Source of the DNA: an archaeon
GTDB lineage: Archaea; Nanobdellota; Nanobdellia; Pacearchaeales; GW2011-AR1
Length of the DNA: 64,000 nucleotides
Direction: 5' to 3'
Assembly: GCA_018693315.1 (NCBI GenBank)
Contig: JABHLR010000002.1
Coordinates: 1-64,000, forward strand
How positions within the stretch are numbered: position 1 is the stretch's first letter; every line of letters starts with the position of its first letter. Of this stretch, positions 14,367-23,201 are shown piece after piece. The position numbers were made by a program, and so were the translations under genes. The notes below the pieces were generated by a model that made no database searches, was not told the DNA's origin, and saw only the letters and a program-made list of their open reading frames with translations.

Positions 14367-15884
14367 ATGGAAGATAAATTGATTATTGAGTCGTTGTCGC
14401 CGATGGAGCGGAGCGTTTTGCCGAAGTTGAGTGGAGATTTTTTGAGTATTGAGGATGTTTCTGAGAACGCTGATTTGGATAAAACTACTGCCCTGAGAGC
14501 TGTTGGGTTTTTGAAGAATAAGGAGCTGGTTGAAGTTGAGAGCGCTGAGAAGAAAGTTGTGATTCTTGGGATTTTGGGTGTTAATTACTTGAAGAAGGAG
14601 TTGCCTGAGCGGGTTTTGTTGAATAAGTTGTCGGAGAAGAAATCTATTTTGATTGGGGAGATTCGAAATGTTTGTGGGTTGAATGAGAATGAGGCGAAGA
14701 TTGCGTTGGGGACTTTGAAGAAGAAGGCGCTGATTGGTATTGATGGCGGGAAGTTAGTTTTGAATGCGAAGTCGAGTGAGGTTTCTAGCAAGATGGTCGA
14801 GGAGTTGTTTCTTGAGAAGTTGCCGATGGAGGTTGGGGAGGTTAAGGACTTGGATGCTTTGGCTTTTGAGAATTTGAAGAAGCGAAAGGATATTGTCGAG
14901 GTTGAGGAGCAGAAGTCTATGAGTGTTAAGTTGACTGGGTTGGGGGTGAAGATTTCTAAGATGAATTTGGATGATAATTTGCTGGAGGCTTTGACGCCGA
15001 AGATTTTGAAGCAGAACGCGTGGAAGGGAAAGAAGTTTAGGCGGTATGATTTGTCGTCGCCAGTTCCGAGGATTTATGGGGGGAAGAGGCATTTTACGAA
15101 TCAAGCTAAGGATCATGCGAAATCGATTTGGTTGGAGATGGGTTTTAAGGAGATGAGTGGGAATTTGGTCGAGACTGGGTTTTGGGTTTTTGATGCTTTG
15201 TTTACGGCTCAGGATCATCCGGTTCGGGAGATGCAGGATACGTTTTATTTAAAGGACATGAAGGGTGAGCTGCCGGCTAAAGATATTGTTAGCGGGGTTA
15301 AGAAGGCTCATGAGGGTGGAATTGATGGGTCTAAGGGTTGGCAGTATAAATGGGAGGAGGAGAAGGCAAAGAAGGTTTTGCTTAGGACGCATACTACTAA
15401 TTTGTCGGCTAGGAAGTTGAAAGAGATTGCGGATACTAAAGAATTTCCTGCTAAGTACTTTTCAATTGGAAAATGTTTTAGGAATGAGACTGTGGATTGG
15501 TCGCATGGTTTTGAGTTTAATCAGACTGAAGGGATTGTGGTTGATGAGAATGCTAATTTTAGGCAGTTGATTGGATATTTGACTCAGTTCTTTAATAAGA
15601 TGGGATTTGATAAGCTTAGAATTAGGCCTGCTTATTTTGCGTATACCGAGCCGTCGTTGGAGATGGATTACTTTCATCCTGTGCATAAGAAGTGGGTTGA
15701 GCTCGGGGCGGCGGGGATGTTTAGGCCTGAGGTTACGATTCCTATGTTTGGGAAGCATGTTCCTGTGTTGGCTTGGGGTCCTGGATTTGATAGAATTATG
15801 ACTCAGTTTTTTGAGATTAATGATTTGAGGGAATTGTATAAGAATGATATTAGTAAATTACGGGAGACTAAGGTTTGGAGATAA
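14367..15884 (+). CDS. pheS: Phenylalanyl-tRNA synthetase alpha subunit
   Basis: The catalytic subunit of the class II PheRS heterotetramer. The archaeal/eukaryal layout is visible: winged-helix DNA-binding-like domains in the first 200 residues, then the catalytic core with WLEMGFKEMSGNLVETGFW, HPVREMQDTFYL, motif 2 (FSIGKCFRNETVDWSHGFEFNQTEG) and motif 3 (LAWGPGFDRI). The 505-aa length is normal. One base separates its stop from the pheT start, so the two subunits are co-translated. Confidence 0.96.
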   Translation: MEDKLIIESLSPMERSVLPKLSGDFLSIEDVSENADLDKTTALRAVGFLKNKELVEVESAEKKVVILGILGVNYLKKELPERVLLNKLSEKKSILIGEIRNVCGLNENEAKIALGTLKKKALIGIDGGKLVLNAKSSEVSSKMVEELFLEKLPMEVGEVKDLDALAFENLKKRKDIVEVEEQKSMSVKLTGLGVKISKMNLDDNLLEALTPKILKQNAWKGKKFRRYDLSSPVPRIYGGKRHFTNQAKDHAKSIWLEMGFKEMSGNLVETGFWVFDALFTAQDHPVREMQDTFYLKDMKGELPAKDIVSGVKKAHEGGIDGSKGWQYKWEEEKAKKVLLRTHTTNLSARKLKEIADTKEFPAKYFSIGKCFRNETVDWSHGFEFNQTEGIVVDENANFRQLIGYLTQFFNKMGFDKLRIRPAYFAYTEPSLEMDYFHPVHKKWVELGAAGMFRPEVTIPMFGKHVPVLAWGPGFDRIMTQFFEINDLRELYKNDISKLRETKVWR

Positions 15885-15885
15885 G

Positions 15886-17532
15886 ATGACTATATTAACA
15901 GTTGATAGGAAAGAGTTTGAGAAGAAGGCTGGGAAGGTTACTAAGGAGCTTGAAGATAAGATTACGATGATGGGGACGCCGATTGAGGAAGTTAGTGATG
16001 CTGAGGTTAGTGTTGAGGTTTTTCCTAATAGGCCTGATTTGTTGTCGATGGGGAATTTTGCTAGGGCTGTGAATCAATTTAACGGGAAAGGAAAGGTTGC
16101 TAGTTTTAAGATTAATAAGCCAGAGAGTGATTTTGTTGTGACGATTGATAAGAGTGTTAAATCGGTTAGGCCTCATACGGTTTGTGCAATTGTTAAGGGA
16201 TTGAAGTTTGATGACGCTAAGATTAAAGAGATTGTTGATATTCAGGAGAAGTTGCATAATTCGCTTGGGCGGAAGAGGAAGAAGTTGGCGATTGGGATTT
16301 ACCCGCTTGATAAGATTAAGTTGCCGATTAGGTTTATTGGACGGAAGCCTGAGGATATTAAATTCTTGCCGTTGGAGGCTAAGGCTGAGATGACAGGTAG
16401 GCAGATTTTGAGAGGTCACCCCGCTGGTCGTGAGTATGCTGATTTGTTGAAAGACATGGAAGTGTTTCCGATTTTTGTTGACGCTAATGATGAGATTCTT
16501 TCGATGCCGCCGATTATTAATTCTGAGAAAACTGGCAGGATTGATGAATCTACTAAGGAAATTTTTATTGAGTGCTCTGGGTATAATTTGGTTTATTTGA
16601 AGAAGTGTTTGAATATTATTGTTGCGGCTTTGGATTCTATGGGCGGAAAGGTTTATGCTATGGATGTTAAGGATTCCAAGGACAAGGATTTTGTGTCGCC
16701 TGATATGAGCGCTGAGGAGTTGAGTTTTAAGATCGAGGATATTGAGAAGACGCTTGGGATTTCATTGAAGGAGAAGGATGTTGTTGGTTATTTGGCTAGG
16801 ATGGGGATTGGTTATGATGTTAAGAAAAAGGTTGCTTTAATTCCTGCTTATCGTGCTGATATTTTGCATTGGGTTGATTTGGCTGAGGAGGTTGCGATTG
16901 CTTATGGTTATGATAAGTTTGTGCCTGAGATTCCTGAGATTTCTACGATTGCCGAGGAGAATCCTGTTGATAAATTAAAAAGGACGATTGGAAATGTTTT
17001 GGCTGGTGTTGGGTTACTGGAGACTTCTAGTTATCATTTGACGACTAAGAAGAATGTGAAGAGAATGCATTATGAGTTTAATGATTTTATTGAGGTTGAG
17101 GATTCGAAGACTGAGCGGGATGTTTTGAGGATTGATTTGTTGACGAATCTTTTACAAATAGCTTCGGAGAATAGTGATGCTTCCTACCCGCAGAAAGTTT
17201 TTGAGATGGGGACGGTCTTTGCTCGGGATGAGAATAGCTCAACAGGTGTTTTTGAAAAAGAGAGATTAGCGATTGCTTTAGCTGATGAGAATATTAGGTT
17301 TACGGAGATGAAACAGATCTTGGATTATTTGTTTAAAATGTTGGACGTTGAGTACTCGATTGAGGCAGTGGATAATTCGAATTATATTATTGGTAGGTGC
17401 GGAAAGATTGTTGTTAAGGGGAAAGAAGTTGGGCTTGTTGGTGAGATTGCGCCTAGGGTTTTAAAGAATTGGAAGATTAAGATGCCTGTTGTTGCGTGTG
17501 AGATGGGGCTTGGGTTTTTGATGGAAGAATAA
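15886..17532 (+). CDS. pheT: Phenylalanyl-tRNA synthetase beta subunit
   Basis: The 548-aa archaeal-type beta subunit. It begins MTILTVDRKEFEKKAG, with PNRPDLLSMGNFARA near residue 45 and the B5 and core-like domains (YRADILHWVDLAEEVAIAYGYDKF) after residue 320. It lacks the bacterial tRNA-binding and anticodon domains, as expected for archaea. The in-frame start at 15844 inside pheS is rejected in favour of the ATG one base after the pheS stop. Confidence 0.96.
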   Translation: MTILTVDRKEFEKKAGKVTKELEDKITMMGTPIEEVSDAEVSVEVFPNRPDLLSMGNFARAVNQFNGKGKVASFKINKPESDFVVTIDKSVKSVRPHTVCAIVKGLKFDDAKIKEIVDIQEKLHNSLGRKRKKLAIGIYPLDKIKLPIRFIGRKPEDIKFLPLEAKAEMTGRQILRGHPAGREYADLLKDMEVFPIFVDANDEILSMPPIINSEKTGRIDESTKEIFIECSGYNLVYLKKCLNIIVAALDSMGGKVYAMDVKDSKDKDFVSPDMSAEELSFKIEDIEKTLGISLKEKDVVGYLARMGIGYDVKKKVALIPAYRADILHWVDLAEEVAIAYGYDKFVPEIPEISTIAEENPVDKLKRTIGNVLAGVGLLETSSYHLTTKKNVKRMHYEFNDFIEVEDSKTERDVLRIDLLTNLLQIASENSDASYPQKVFEMGTVFARDENSSTGVFEKERLAIALADENIRFTEMKQILDYLFKMLDVEYSIEAVDNSNYIIGRCGKIVVKGKEVGLVGEIAPRVLKNWKIKMPVVACEMGLGFLMEE

Positions 17533-17627
17533 TTGCGAATATGTTAGTTTTAAGAATTTGTGTATGTTGTATCTTTTAAGGAGTAACATGTAGTAACCTT
17601 TATAAGTTAAATAATTTCTAATAAGAT

Positions 17628-18263
17628 ATGGAAGGGAATTATCTTGAGGCAGAGAAATTGCTGCGAAAATCTATTGAAGCTAATGGGGATGTTAGTTGGG
17701 CAGCTGTTGACAATAAGAAAATGGGGAAAGCTTATGGAAAGCTGGTTGATATCTTCGGGAATGAATTGAGCTCTGGAAATAGACAGGAAATAGTTCAAAC
17801 AATGATAAGGAATTCTGGGTATTCTGAGACTGCAGAAAGTCCTGAAACAATCTTCACGACAGCGGTGGATGGTGAAAATCAATATGATGTGGCTGCATGT
17901 GTTTATTTACCCGGAGCGGATCTTCCAGTATTTGTTCATGAAGGAACTCACTTTTTAGCTCATTACGGTCCGAAGGCAGAAAGAATAATTCAAAAAGATA
18001 TACCTCTTGCAAATGTCTTGGAGTATTTTTTCAGGTTAAGACAAGATCCTTCTCGCTTGGAAGAAATTACTGGAGGAGTAGATTTAAAGACGCTAAGAAG
18101 TGTTGCGGCTAATCCATTTTTAGATGACTCGGTAGAACATTCTAATGGGGAAACTAGGGAGGCAATTATAACTGCGGTGAATGCTTATGCTGAATCTGAG
18201 CGGCATGGGGAGCAAGCGGGAATTGCTTATATAAGAAATTTGATGGTGGAATCAAATGCCTAG
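17628..18263 (+). CDS. Putative zinc metallopeptidase (HExxH)
   Basis: The 211-aa protein contains VFVHEGTHFLAHYG, an HExxH zinc motif at residues 104-108, with ETREAIITAVNAYAES further on as a possible third-ligand helix. I cannot place it in a named family, so peptidase activity is inferred from the motif. There is no signal peptide; it should be cytoplasmic. Its last eight bases overlap the next gene. Codon use is A-richer than that of pheST upstream, suggesting an accessory or transferred pair. Confidence 0.6.
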   Translation: MEGNYLEAEKLLRKSIEANGDVSWAAVDNKKMGKAYGKLVDIFGNELSSGNRQEIVQTMIRNSGYSETAESPETIFTTAVDGENQYDVAACVYLPGADLPVFVHEGTHFLAHYGPKAERIIQKDIPLANVLEYFFRLRQDPSRLEEITGGVDLKTLRSVAANPFLDDSVEHSNGETREAIITAVNAYAESERHGEQAGIAYIRNLMVESNA

Positions 18264-18954
18264 GTTTGAGAAAGCAAGAGATGGGATTGAGTATGTGGTT
18301 AGGATTCCTGGAGAAATAACTGTAGATGATCCCGTTGGAGCACATATTCTAAAGAGGGTAGATGCAAATCCTAATATCAGGACAAGGTTTGGTGCGAAAC
18401 AGGTAAGATATGATAAGCTCCTAGAAGACTTTGAGAATAGTGATCTGCCCAAAGAATACTATGATGCTTTAATGAATAGAATGGGTCATATAACAAAACC
18501 TCTTGCGCAAATAAGAGATGAAAGAGTCTTTAGAGGAAATGCGTCAAAAAATGGCCCTCTTTTAAAACAGCTTTTTGGCGAAGAGGACAAACTGTCCGCA
18601 GAACAGATTAAGGAATTGACATATAGACTTGGTGATTTTGGTGGCTTTAAGGGGTATGTCAAGGATTATATTTCGCAGAGATTATCTGACTTGCCAAATG
18701 AATTTTCTGAATATAAAGAAGAAATAAGGGCTTCGAGTCAGTCGGGAAATATGAAAGGCTTAGTAACTGCGCTGACTAATTTGAGAAGAGTGGTGGACTT
18801 TCATGTAGATTATGGACACGGAACTTTTCTTAAATGGCATACCAATAGAGATCTTATGGCAAAATATAGCGAGGCAAACAAGAATGGAAGTATATTTGAA
18901 TTCTTAGATGTTGCTCGAGAAGTTGTAGGGAAACATAATAAAGCTAAGTCTTAA
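18256..18954 (+). CDS. Hypothetical partner of the HExxH protein
   Basis: The 232-aa protein has no recognised domain. It is soluble and mostly helical, with charged segments (YDALMNRMGHITKPLAQIRDE) and a His-containing stretch (VVDFHVDYGHGTFLKWH) that could bind metal. It overlaps the HExxH gene by eight bases and shares its less biased codon usage. A joint function, such as substrate and protease or enzyme and inhibitor, is plausible but unsupported. Confidence 0.6.
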   Translation: MPRFEKARDGIEYVVRIPGEITVDDPVGAHILKRVDANPNIRTRFGAKQVRYDKLLEDFENSDLPKEYYDALMNRMGHITKPLAQIRDERVFRGNASKNGPLLKQLFGEEDKLSAEQIKELTYRLGDFGGFKGYVKDYISQRLSDLPNEFSEYKEEIRASSQSGNMKGLVTALTNLRRVVDFHVDYGHGTFLKWHTNRDLMAKYSEANKNGSIFEFLDVAREVVGKHNKAKS

Positions 18955-18967
18955 TCTTTTGAAATGA

Positions 18968-19447
18968 TTAGCCGAAGTAACTTCGTTTTTTTGATATGTC
19001 ATCAGTTTCGAAATTTGTTTCTAGGTTTTCGATGAGCTTCATTATTGTCGGCTTGAACTCTTGCCAGATTATGAAGGCTTCGTTGATGAATTTTGCTTCT
19101 TCTTTCTCGTTGTAGATTGTGTCGAGTTTCATTATTTCGATTTGGGTTCGTGATAGGGCCTTGTAGATTTTCTTTATTGTTTCTTTGTCTGTTTCGGACA
19201 TATTTCTGATAATTGAAAATACGAACATTGGGGGTGAACTTGGGTTAATTAGAGTTTCAAAAAGATGGAGATATGCTGCGATCTTTTCATTGATTGTTCT
19301 ACGAATTTCCCGGACTAAGAACATTGATTCTTTATCTTGGATCTTCTCGATGTCAAAATCTTCGGCTATTTTTTGGAATTCAGGCAAACTATGTTTTTGT
19401 GCTAGTTCGTTATATACTGCTTCGAAGTCGAAGTCGTCTTTTTCCAT
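18968..19447 (-). CDS. Helical hypothetical protein (159 aa)
   Basis: A helical, acidic protein with long amphipathic segments (FMEK-like start, LVREIRRTINEKIAAYLHLFETL, IKKIYKALSRTQIEIMKL). It has no Cys motif, signal peptide or membrane segment. It is convergent with 18256..18954. Function unknown. The composition suits a coiled-coil or helical-bundle scaffold. Confidence 0.65.
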   Translation of the reverse strand: MEKDDFDFEAVYNELAQKHSLPEFQKIAEDFDIEKIQDKESMFLVREIRRTINEKIAAYLHLFETLINPSSPPMFVFSIIRNMSETDKETIKKIYKALSRTQIEIMKLDTIYNEKEEAKFINEAFIIWQEFKPTIMKLIENLETNFETDDISKKRSYFG

Positions 19448-19500
19448 AAAGTAGTTGCGAGGGGAGTGTTTATAAATTTAAGTGGGGAAGAGTTTATGTT

Positions 19501-19621
19501 GCCGCAGTAGCTCAGTTTTGATAGAGCGCGTCATTGGTAAAGTAAGTTCGAAGAACTTTCATGTTTTGAATTTAAAAATCCAAAAATGACGAGGTCACGG
19601 GTTTGATCCCCGTCTGTGGCT
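19501..19621 (+). tRNA. tRNA-Thr (anticodon GGU) with a 46-nt intron
   Basis: Acceptor GCCGCAG/CTGTGGC, D-stem GCTC/GAGC, anticodon stem CGTCA/TGACG and T-arm ACGGG-TTTGATC-CCCGT form a standard cloverleaf. The intron is 19540..19585, after base 37. TTGG in the anticodon loop pairs with CCAA near the intron's 3' end, leaving 3-nt bulges TAA and AAA: a canonical bulge-helix-bulge. The intron has an internal AAGTTC/GAACTT hairpin. Confidence 0.93.
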
Positions 19622-19941
19622 TATCTTCTGGGCTGATCTGTGTCTGTATTGTTTACTTTAATTGCATTTCCGACTAGTCCTACTGTGTCGGATCCTATGT
19701 CCCAGAGGCTTGATGCTGTTTGACCGATCCATCCGAAGTAGATGTAGACTGCGTTGACGACTCCTCGTGGTGATGTTAGATCGACTTGGCTTGATGTGAA
19801 TATGTTTATCATTGAGAAGTATATTAGGGCTCCGATTAGAACTATGATTACGACTTTCATTTTTCGGGAATGGTGCTCCATTTTTAGATACCAGAGGCCG
19901 GCTAGAACGAATACTGCTACTATCACCCATTGGACTATCAT
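19621..19941 (-). CDS. Small membrane protein (106 aa)
   Basis: Two hydrophobic segments are visible: residues 1-18 (MIVQWVIVAVFVLAGLWYL) and about 28-48 (MKVVIIVLIGALIYFSMINIF). A polar region with aromatic residues (VYIYFGWIGQTASSLWDIG) follows, then a short tail. It abuts the end of tRNA-Thr on the opposite strand. No family recognised. Topology suggests a membrane anchor or a small partner subunit. Confidence 0.65.
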   Translation of the reverse strand: MIVQWVIVAVFVLAGLWYLKMEHHSRKMKVVIIVLIGALIYFSMINIFTSSQVDLTSPRGVVNAVYIYFGWIGQTASSLWDIGSDTVGLVGNAIKVNNTDTDQPRR

Positions 19942-20005
19942 GTTATGTTAAAGGGATTGTGTTATAAAAAGTTATCTTTTTATAGTTGAAAATGTTTGGT
20001 TAATT

Positions 20006-20668
20006 ATGAAGAAGAGGCTTAAGGTTTATTTATTTAGACATGGGAAGACGACGTTTAATCGTGATGGGCGCTTCACGGGGCAGTCAGAAGCTAGGTTGAC
20101 GGCGGAGGGTCGGAAGCATGCGAATATTATTGCTAAGAAATTGAGGGGTAAGAAGTTTGAGGTTGCGATTCGTACTCATTTGTCTAGGTCAAAGGATACA
20201 TTGAGGCCTGTTTTGGAGTTTCATCCTGAGTGTAAGATTATTTTGGAGGATGATAGGATGATTGAGAGGAGTTATGGTGATCTTGAGGGGACGACACATG
20301 AGCAGTTTATTGATAGAATTGGTGAGCGGAGTTATGATTTGAGGGTTCATGGGGATGCGATTGAGAATCTTGAGCCGAAGTTGAGGGATAAGGTTGAGGA
20401 GTTTTTGGGGAAGGAGGAGTATAAGGCGATTCATAGAGGGTATAAGGTTGCGGCTCCGGGTGGCGAGTCTTTTAGGGATGTTGAGAAAAGGGTTAAGAAG
20501 TTTATTAAGTGGCTGAAGAAATATATGAGAAAGAATAAGGTTAATGTTGCGATTTCGGCGCATGGGAATTCTATTCGGTTGTTTCGTAAGATAATGGAGA
20601 GGGCCCCGAAGAAAGAGGTTGTTAGTTGGTTCATTCCTTATGATAAGGTTTTTGAGTATTCGATTTAG
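20006..20668 (+). CDS. Histidine phosphatase (phosphoglycerate-mutase-like)
   Basis: The catalytic RHGKT is at residues 11-15, the second conserved region is THLSRSKDTLRPVL, the proton-donor Glu lies in RSYGDLEGTT, and the second His is in VAISAHGNSIRLFRK. Spacing and the GRFTGQSEARLT segment resemble cofactor-dependent phosphoglycerate mutase, so a glycolytic role is possible. Phosphatase activity on other substrates is equally likely in this superfamily. 220 aa, cytoplasmic, monocistronic. Confidence 0.88.
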   Translation: MKKRLKVYLFRHGKTTFNRDGRFTGQSEARLTAEGRKHANIIAKKLRGKKFEVAIRTHLSRSKDTLRPVLEFHPECKIILEDDRMIERSYGDLEGTTHEQFIDRIGERSYDLRVHGDAIENLEPKLRDKVEEFLGKEEYKAIHRGYKVAAPGGESFRDVEKRVKKFIKWLKKYMRKNKVNVAISAHGNSIRLFRKIMERAPKKEVVSWFIPYDKVFEYSI

Positions 20669-20671
20669 AAA

Positions 20672-21277
20672 TTATTCTTCGTTTTCATCTGCTTCGTCTG
20701 CTTCTGATGCCATCCATGCCCACCATGGTCTTTTGACTTCTATCTCTTCTCCGGTCTCTGCGTCAATTCTTGTTAGAACATCTTCGTGATTTTTGATGAA
20801 ACCAAAAATTCTGAAAGTCTTTCTTGCTCTGGCTTCGTAGACTGCTTGAGTTCTATTTCCTTCGCCGACTTCTTTGAGTTCGATTGTGCAGTTTCTTGTT
20901 TCGTTGCAATTTTTTAATCTTAATCTTTTAAGTGCTTTTTCTGAAGCTGTGTCTGGCATTATTTTTATTAGGGCGTTTCTTCCGTTGCTTAGTCTTACTC
21001 TTAGTTCGCTTGCGTTGCTTCCATTAGTTAGATTCAATCTTGTTCTGATTCTGGCCTTTTGTGCTCGAAGCTCTATGATTTCAGAATTTATTTTTCTTAA
21101 AATTAGTCTTCTTTCGTCTAGTAATATTTCTTCACCAGCTTGCATTCTTTCCCTTATACCTGCCATGGCTTCTACCTGCAGAGCTCTTCTTTCTTGTGTG
21201 CCATTCTGTGCCGCGACTACGCCTAGCATTGCAATTAGGAATGTCGTTAAAAGTAAAACTGTTATCACCTTTTTCAT
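20672..21277 (-). CDS. Secreted, Arg/Lys/Glu-rich helical protein
   Basis: The N-terminus MKKVITVLLLTTFLIAMLGVVAAQ is a clear signal peptide with an A-x-A-like cleavage site. The mature protein is helical and strongly charged, with N-glycosylation-like NGT, NGS and NRT sites, two Cys close together (NCNETRNC) and an acidic C-terminus. No family recognised, though signal-bearing proteins of this style are common in related archaea. Convergent with the phosphatase gene. Confidence 0.7.
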   Translation of the reverse strand: MKKVITVLLLTTFLIAMLGVVAAQNGTQERRALQVEAMAGIRERMQAGEEILLDERRLILRKINSEIIELRAQKARIRTRLNLTNGSNASELRVRLSNGRNALIKIMPDTASEKALKRLRLKNCNETRNCTIELKEVGEGNRTQAVYEARARKTFRIFGFIKNHEDVLTRIDAETGEEIEVKRPWWAWMASEADEADENEE

Positions 21278-21309
21278 AAGATTAATAAGCTGATTTGATA
21301 TAAAAAGTT

Positions 21310-22230
21310 ATGGTTTATCGAATAGGAAAGTTGAAATTGAAGAATCGGTTTTTGTTGGCGCCGATGCTGGAGCCGAATGATGTTGCGTTTAGGTTGTTGT
21401 GCAAGAAGGCTGGATGTGGCTTGACTTATTGTGGGATGACTTCTCCTTTGTCTAGACAGAAGATGTTCTTGGATGATAAGCCTGCGGTTCAGTTGTTTGG
21501 GAATTCGGCAAAGGGAATTGCGAGCTTTATTAAGAAATATGATTCAAAGGTTTCGCTTTGGGATTTTAATTTGGGGTGTCCGTCGAAGTTGTCGAAGAAG
21601 ATGGGACATGGGGCATATCTATGTATTGATGCATTCGCACCCAAGGGTGTACCTCCTGCCCAGAAGGCATCCGCTGGCGCGGACAAGGGAGGCAATATTG
21701 AGACGATTGAGAAAATTTTGAAAGTGATGTGTGGGGCTACTAAGAAACCTGTGACGATTAAGTTGAGGAAGTCTGGGAAGGCTATTGAGATTGCTAAGAT
21801 GGCTGAGAAATATGTTGATGCGATTGGGATTCATGCTCGGACTGCTTCACAAGGTTATTCTGGTGATGTTGATTATGATTTTGCTTTGAGGCTGAAGAAG
21901 GCCGTTTCGGTTCCTGTTATTTATTCTGGGAACGTTAATGAGAAGAATGTTAAGAAAATTTTGAAGGATTTTGATTTTGTATTTGTTGGGCGAGAAGCGA
22001 TTGGGGATCCTGGGATTTTTGCTCGATTGAATGGTAAGAAATCTAAAATCGGATTTAGGGGTTATTTGAAGTTGGCGAAAAAGTATAAATTGTTTTTTAG
22101 GCAGATCAAATATCAGGCGATGAATTTTACGAAGGGTGTTGTTGGGGCGAAGAAATTGAGGTTGGGTTTGATTGGAGCGAAGAGTATTGGGGATGTCGAG
22201 AGGGTAGTTTTAAATAATAAGTTAGGTTGA
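21310..22230 (+). CDS. dus: tRNA-dihydrouridine synthase
   Basis: An FMN enzyme that reduces uridine to dihydrouridine in tRNA. The TIM barrel begins RFLLAPMLEPNDVAFR. Catalytic Cys90 is in FNLGCPSKL, and IGIHARTASQGYSG plus PVIYSGNV and FVFVGREAIGDPG form the phosphate-binding end. The 306-aa length includes an unusual insertion of about 22 residues (103-129) right after GHGAYL, with foreign-looking codons. Because it lies near the catalytic loop, activity should be tested. It runs directly into the matrixin gene eight bases later. Confidence 0.88.
   Translation: MVYRIGKLKLKNRFLLAPMLEPNDVAFRLLCKKAGCGLTYCGMTSPLSRQKMFLDDKPAVQLFGNSAKGIASFIKKYDSKVSLWDFNLGCPSKLSKKMGHGAYLCIDAFAPKGVPPAQKASAGADKGGNIETIEKILKVMCGATKKPVTIKLRKSGKAIEIAKMAEKYVDAIGIHARTASQGYSGDVDYDFALRLKKAVSVPVIYSGNVNEKNVKKILKDFDFVFVGREAIGDPGIFARLNGKKSKIGFRGYLKLAKKYKLFFRQIKYQAMNFTKGVVGAKKLRLGLIGAKSIGDVERVVLNNKLG
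21616..21696 (+). repeat. In-frame palindromic insertion inside dus
   Basis: Compared with the usual GA-xLLKDPELVEKI stretch of the family, dus carries about 22 extra residues here (rich in Ala, Pro, Gly, Lys). The DNA is richer in C and uses codons such as GCC, TCC, GGC and GAC that neighbours avoid. It holds inverted repeats: GATGC (21628) with GCATC (21667), ACCC/GGGT at 21639..21648, and CCTCC (21652) with GGAGG (21688). This resembles protein-coding palindromic elements described in some bacteria. Confidence 0.55.
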
Positions 22231-22237
22231 GGTTTTT

Positions 22238-23167
22238 ATGATTTGGAAAATAATTGCGGTGATGCTGGTTGTGCTTTTGGTTTTGTTTTCTGCTTCTTAT
22301 GTTTACCAATATATGCCTCATGATGCCGTTGAGTTGAGGCAGGGGAATACTGTGCCCGAGTCTATTGTTATGGTTGAGTATGGCGCGGTTCCTGTGTTTG
22401 CTGAGAACTTGAGGTTTAATCACAATGATATTTCTTATTTTATTGAGAATGACTGTAATGGTGTTCGGAGTGCCGCGATGCGTGAGGCGTTTAATATTTT
22501 TGAACAGAGGATGAAAATTGTTTCGTTTTATGAGGTTAGTGGCGGTGCTGATATTGATGTTGGGTGTTCTGATGATTATATTGAGGTTGGGGAAAGGTTG
22601 TTCGCTGCCGGAGAGGGCGGCCCTTCTAGAATAATTAACACTAGCGTTTTTAAGACGATCGAGAAAGGGAAAATTATTTTGTATGATGAGCCAAGGTGTG
22701 TAACTCCGAATGTTGAGATTCATGAGCTTGGGCATGTTTTTGGGTTTGATCATTCGCCTAATCCTGGAAATATAATGTATAATGTTTCGCGATGCGACCA
22801 GCATATTAGTGAGGATATGGTTGATTTGATTTCTGAGCTTTATTCGATTGAACCTTTGGCGGATGCTTCGATAAGTGATGTTGAGGCTGTGACTCGTGGG
22901 CGATATTTGGATTTTAATATTACTGTTTTGAATGAGGGGTTGCTCGATATTGATGCTATGAATTTAACGATTTTTGTTGATGGCGAGGAGGCTCAGATTA
23001 TGGATCTTGGTAAAATTGGGATTGGTTATGGTAGGACGCTGAAGGCTACAAATGTTATGATGGATTCTAGGGGTTCTGATAAAATTGATTTTGTTCTTGA
23101 TAGCGAAAAGGCTGTTCGGGAATTGAATGAAGGAAATAATGTCGTTGAAATGACTGTTGGTTCTTGA
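22238..23167 (+). CDS. Membrane-anchored matrixin-like metallopeptidase
   Basis: The metzincin zinc site HELGHVFGFDH (residues 162-172) and a Met-turn NIMY (178-181) are both intact. An N-terminal hydrophobic segment (residues 4-21) exports and may anchor the protein. After the catalytic domain, residues 215-309 look like a CARDB/Ig-type domain (DVEAVTRGRYLDFNITVLNEG...). Several Cys (73, 110, 154, 186) may form disulfides. Acts outside the cell, probably on surface or host proteins. Follows dus with only seven bases between. Confidence 0.85.
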   Translation: MIWKIIAVMLVVLLVLFSASYVYQYMPHDAVELRQGNTVPESIVMVEYGAVPVFAENLRFNHNDISYFIENDCNGVRSAAMREAFNIFEQRMKIVSFYEVSGGADIDVGCSDDYIEVGERLFAAGEGGPSRIINTSVFKTIEKGKIILYDEPRCVTPNVEIHELGHVFGFDHSPNPGNIMYNVSRCDQHISEDMVDLISELYSIEPLADASISDVEAVTRGRYLDFNITVLNEGLLDIDAMNLTIFVDGEEAQIMDLGKIGIGYGRTLKATNVMMDSRGSDKIDFVLDSEKAVRELNEGNNVVEMTVGS

Positions 23168-23201
23168 TAAAACTTAAAAACCTGTCGTGGGTGGAATTTT
23201 A

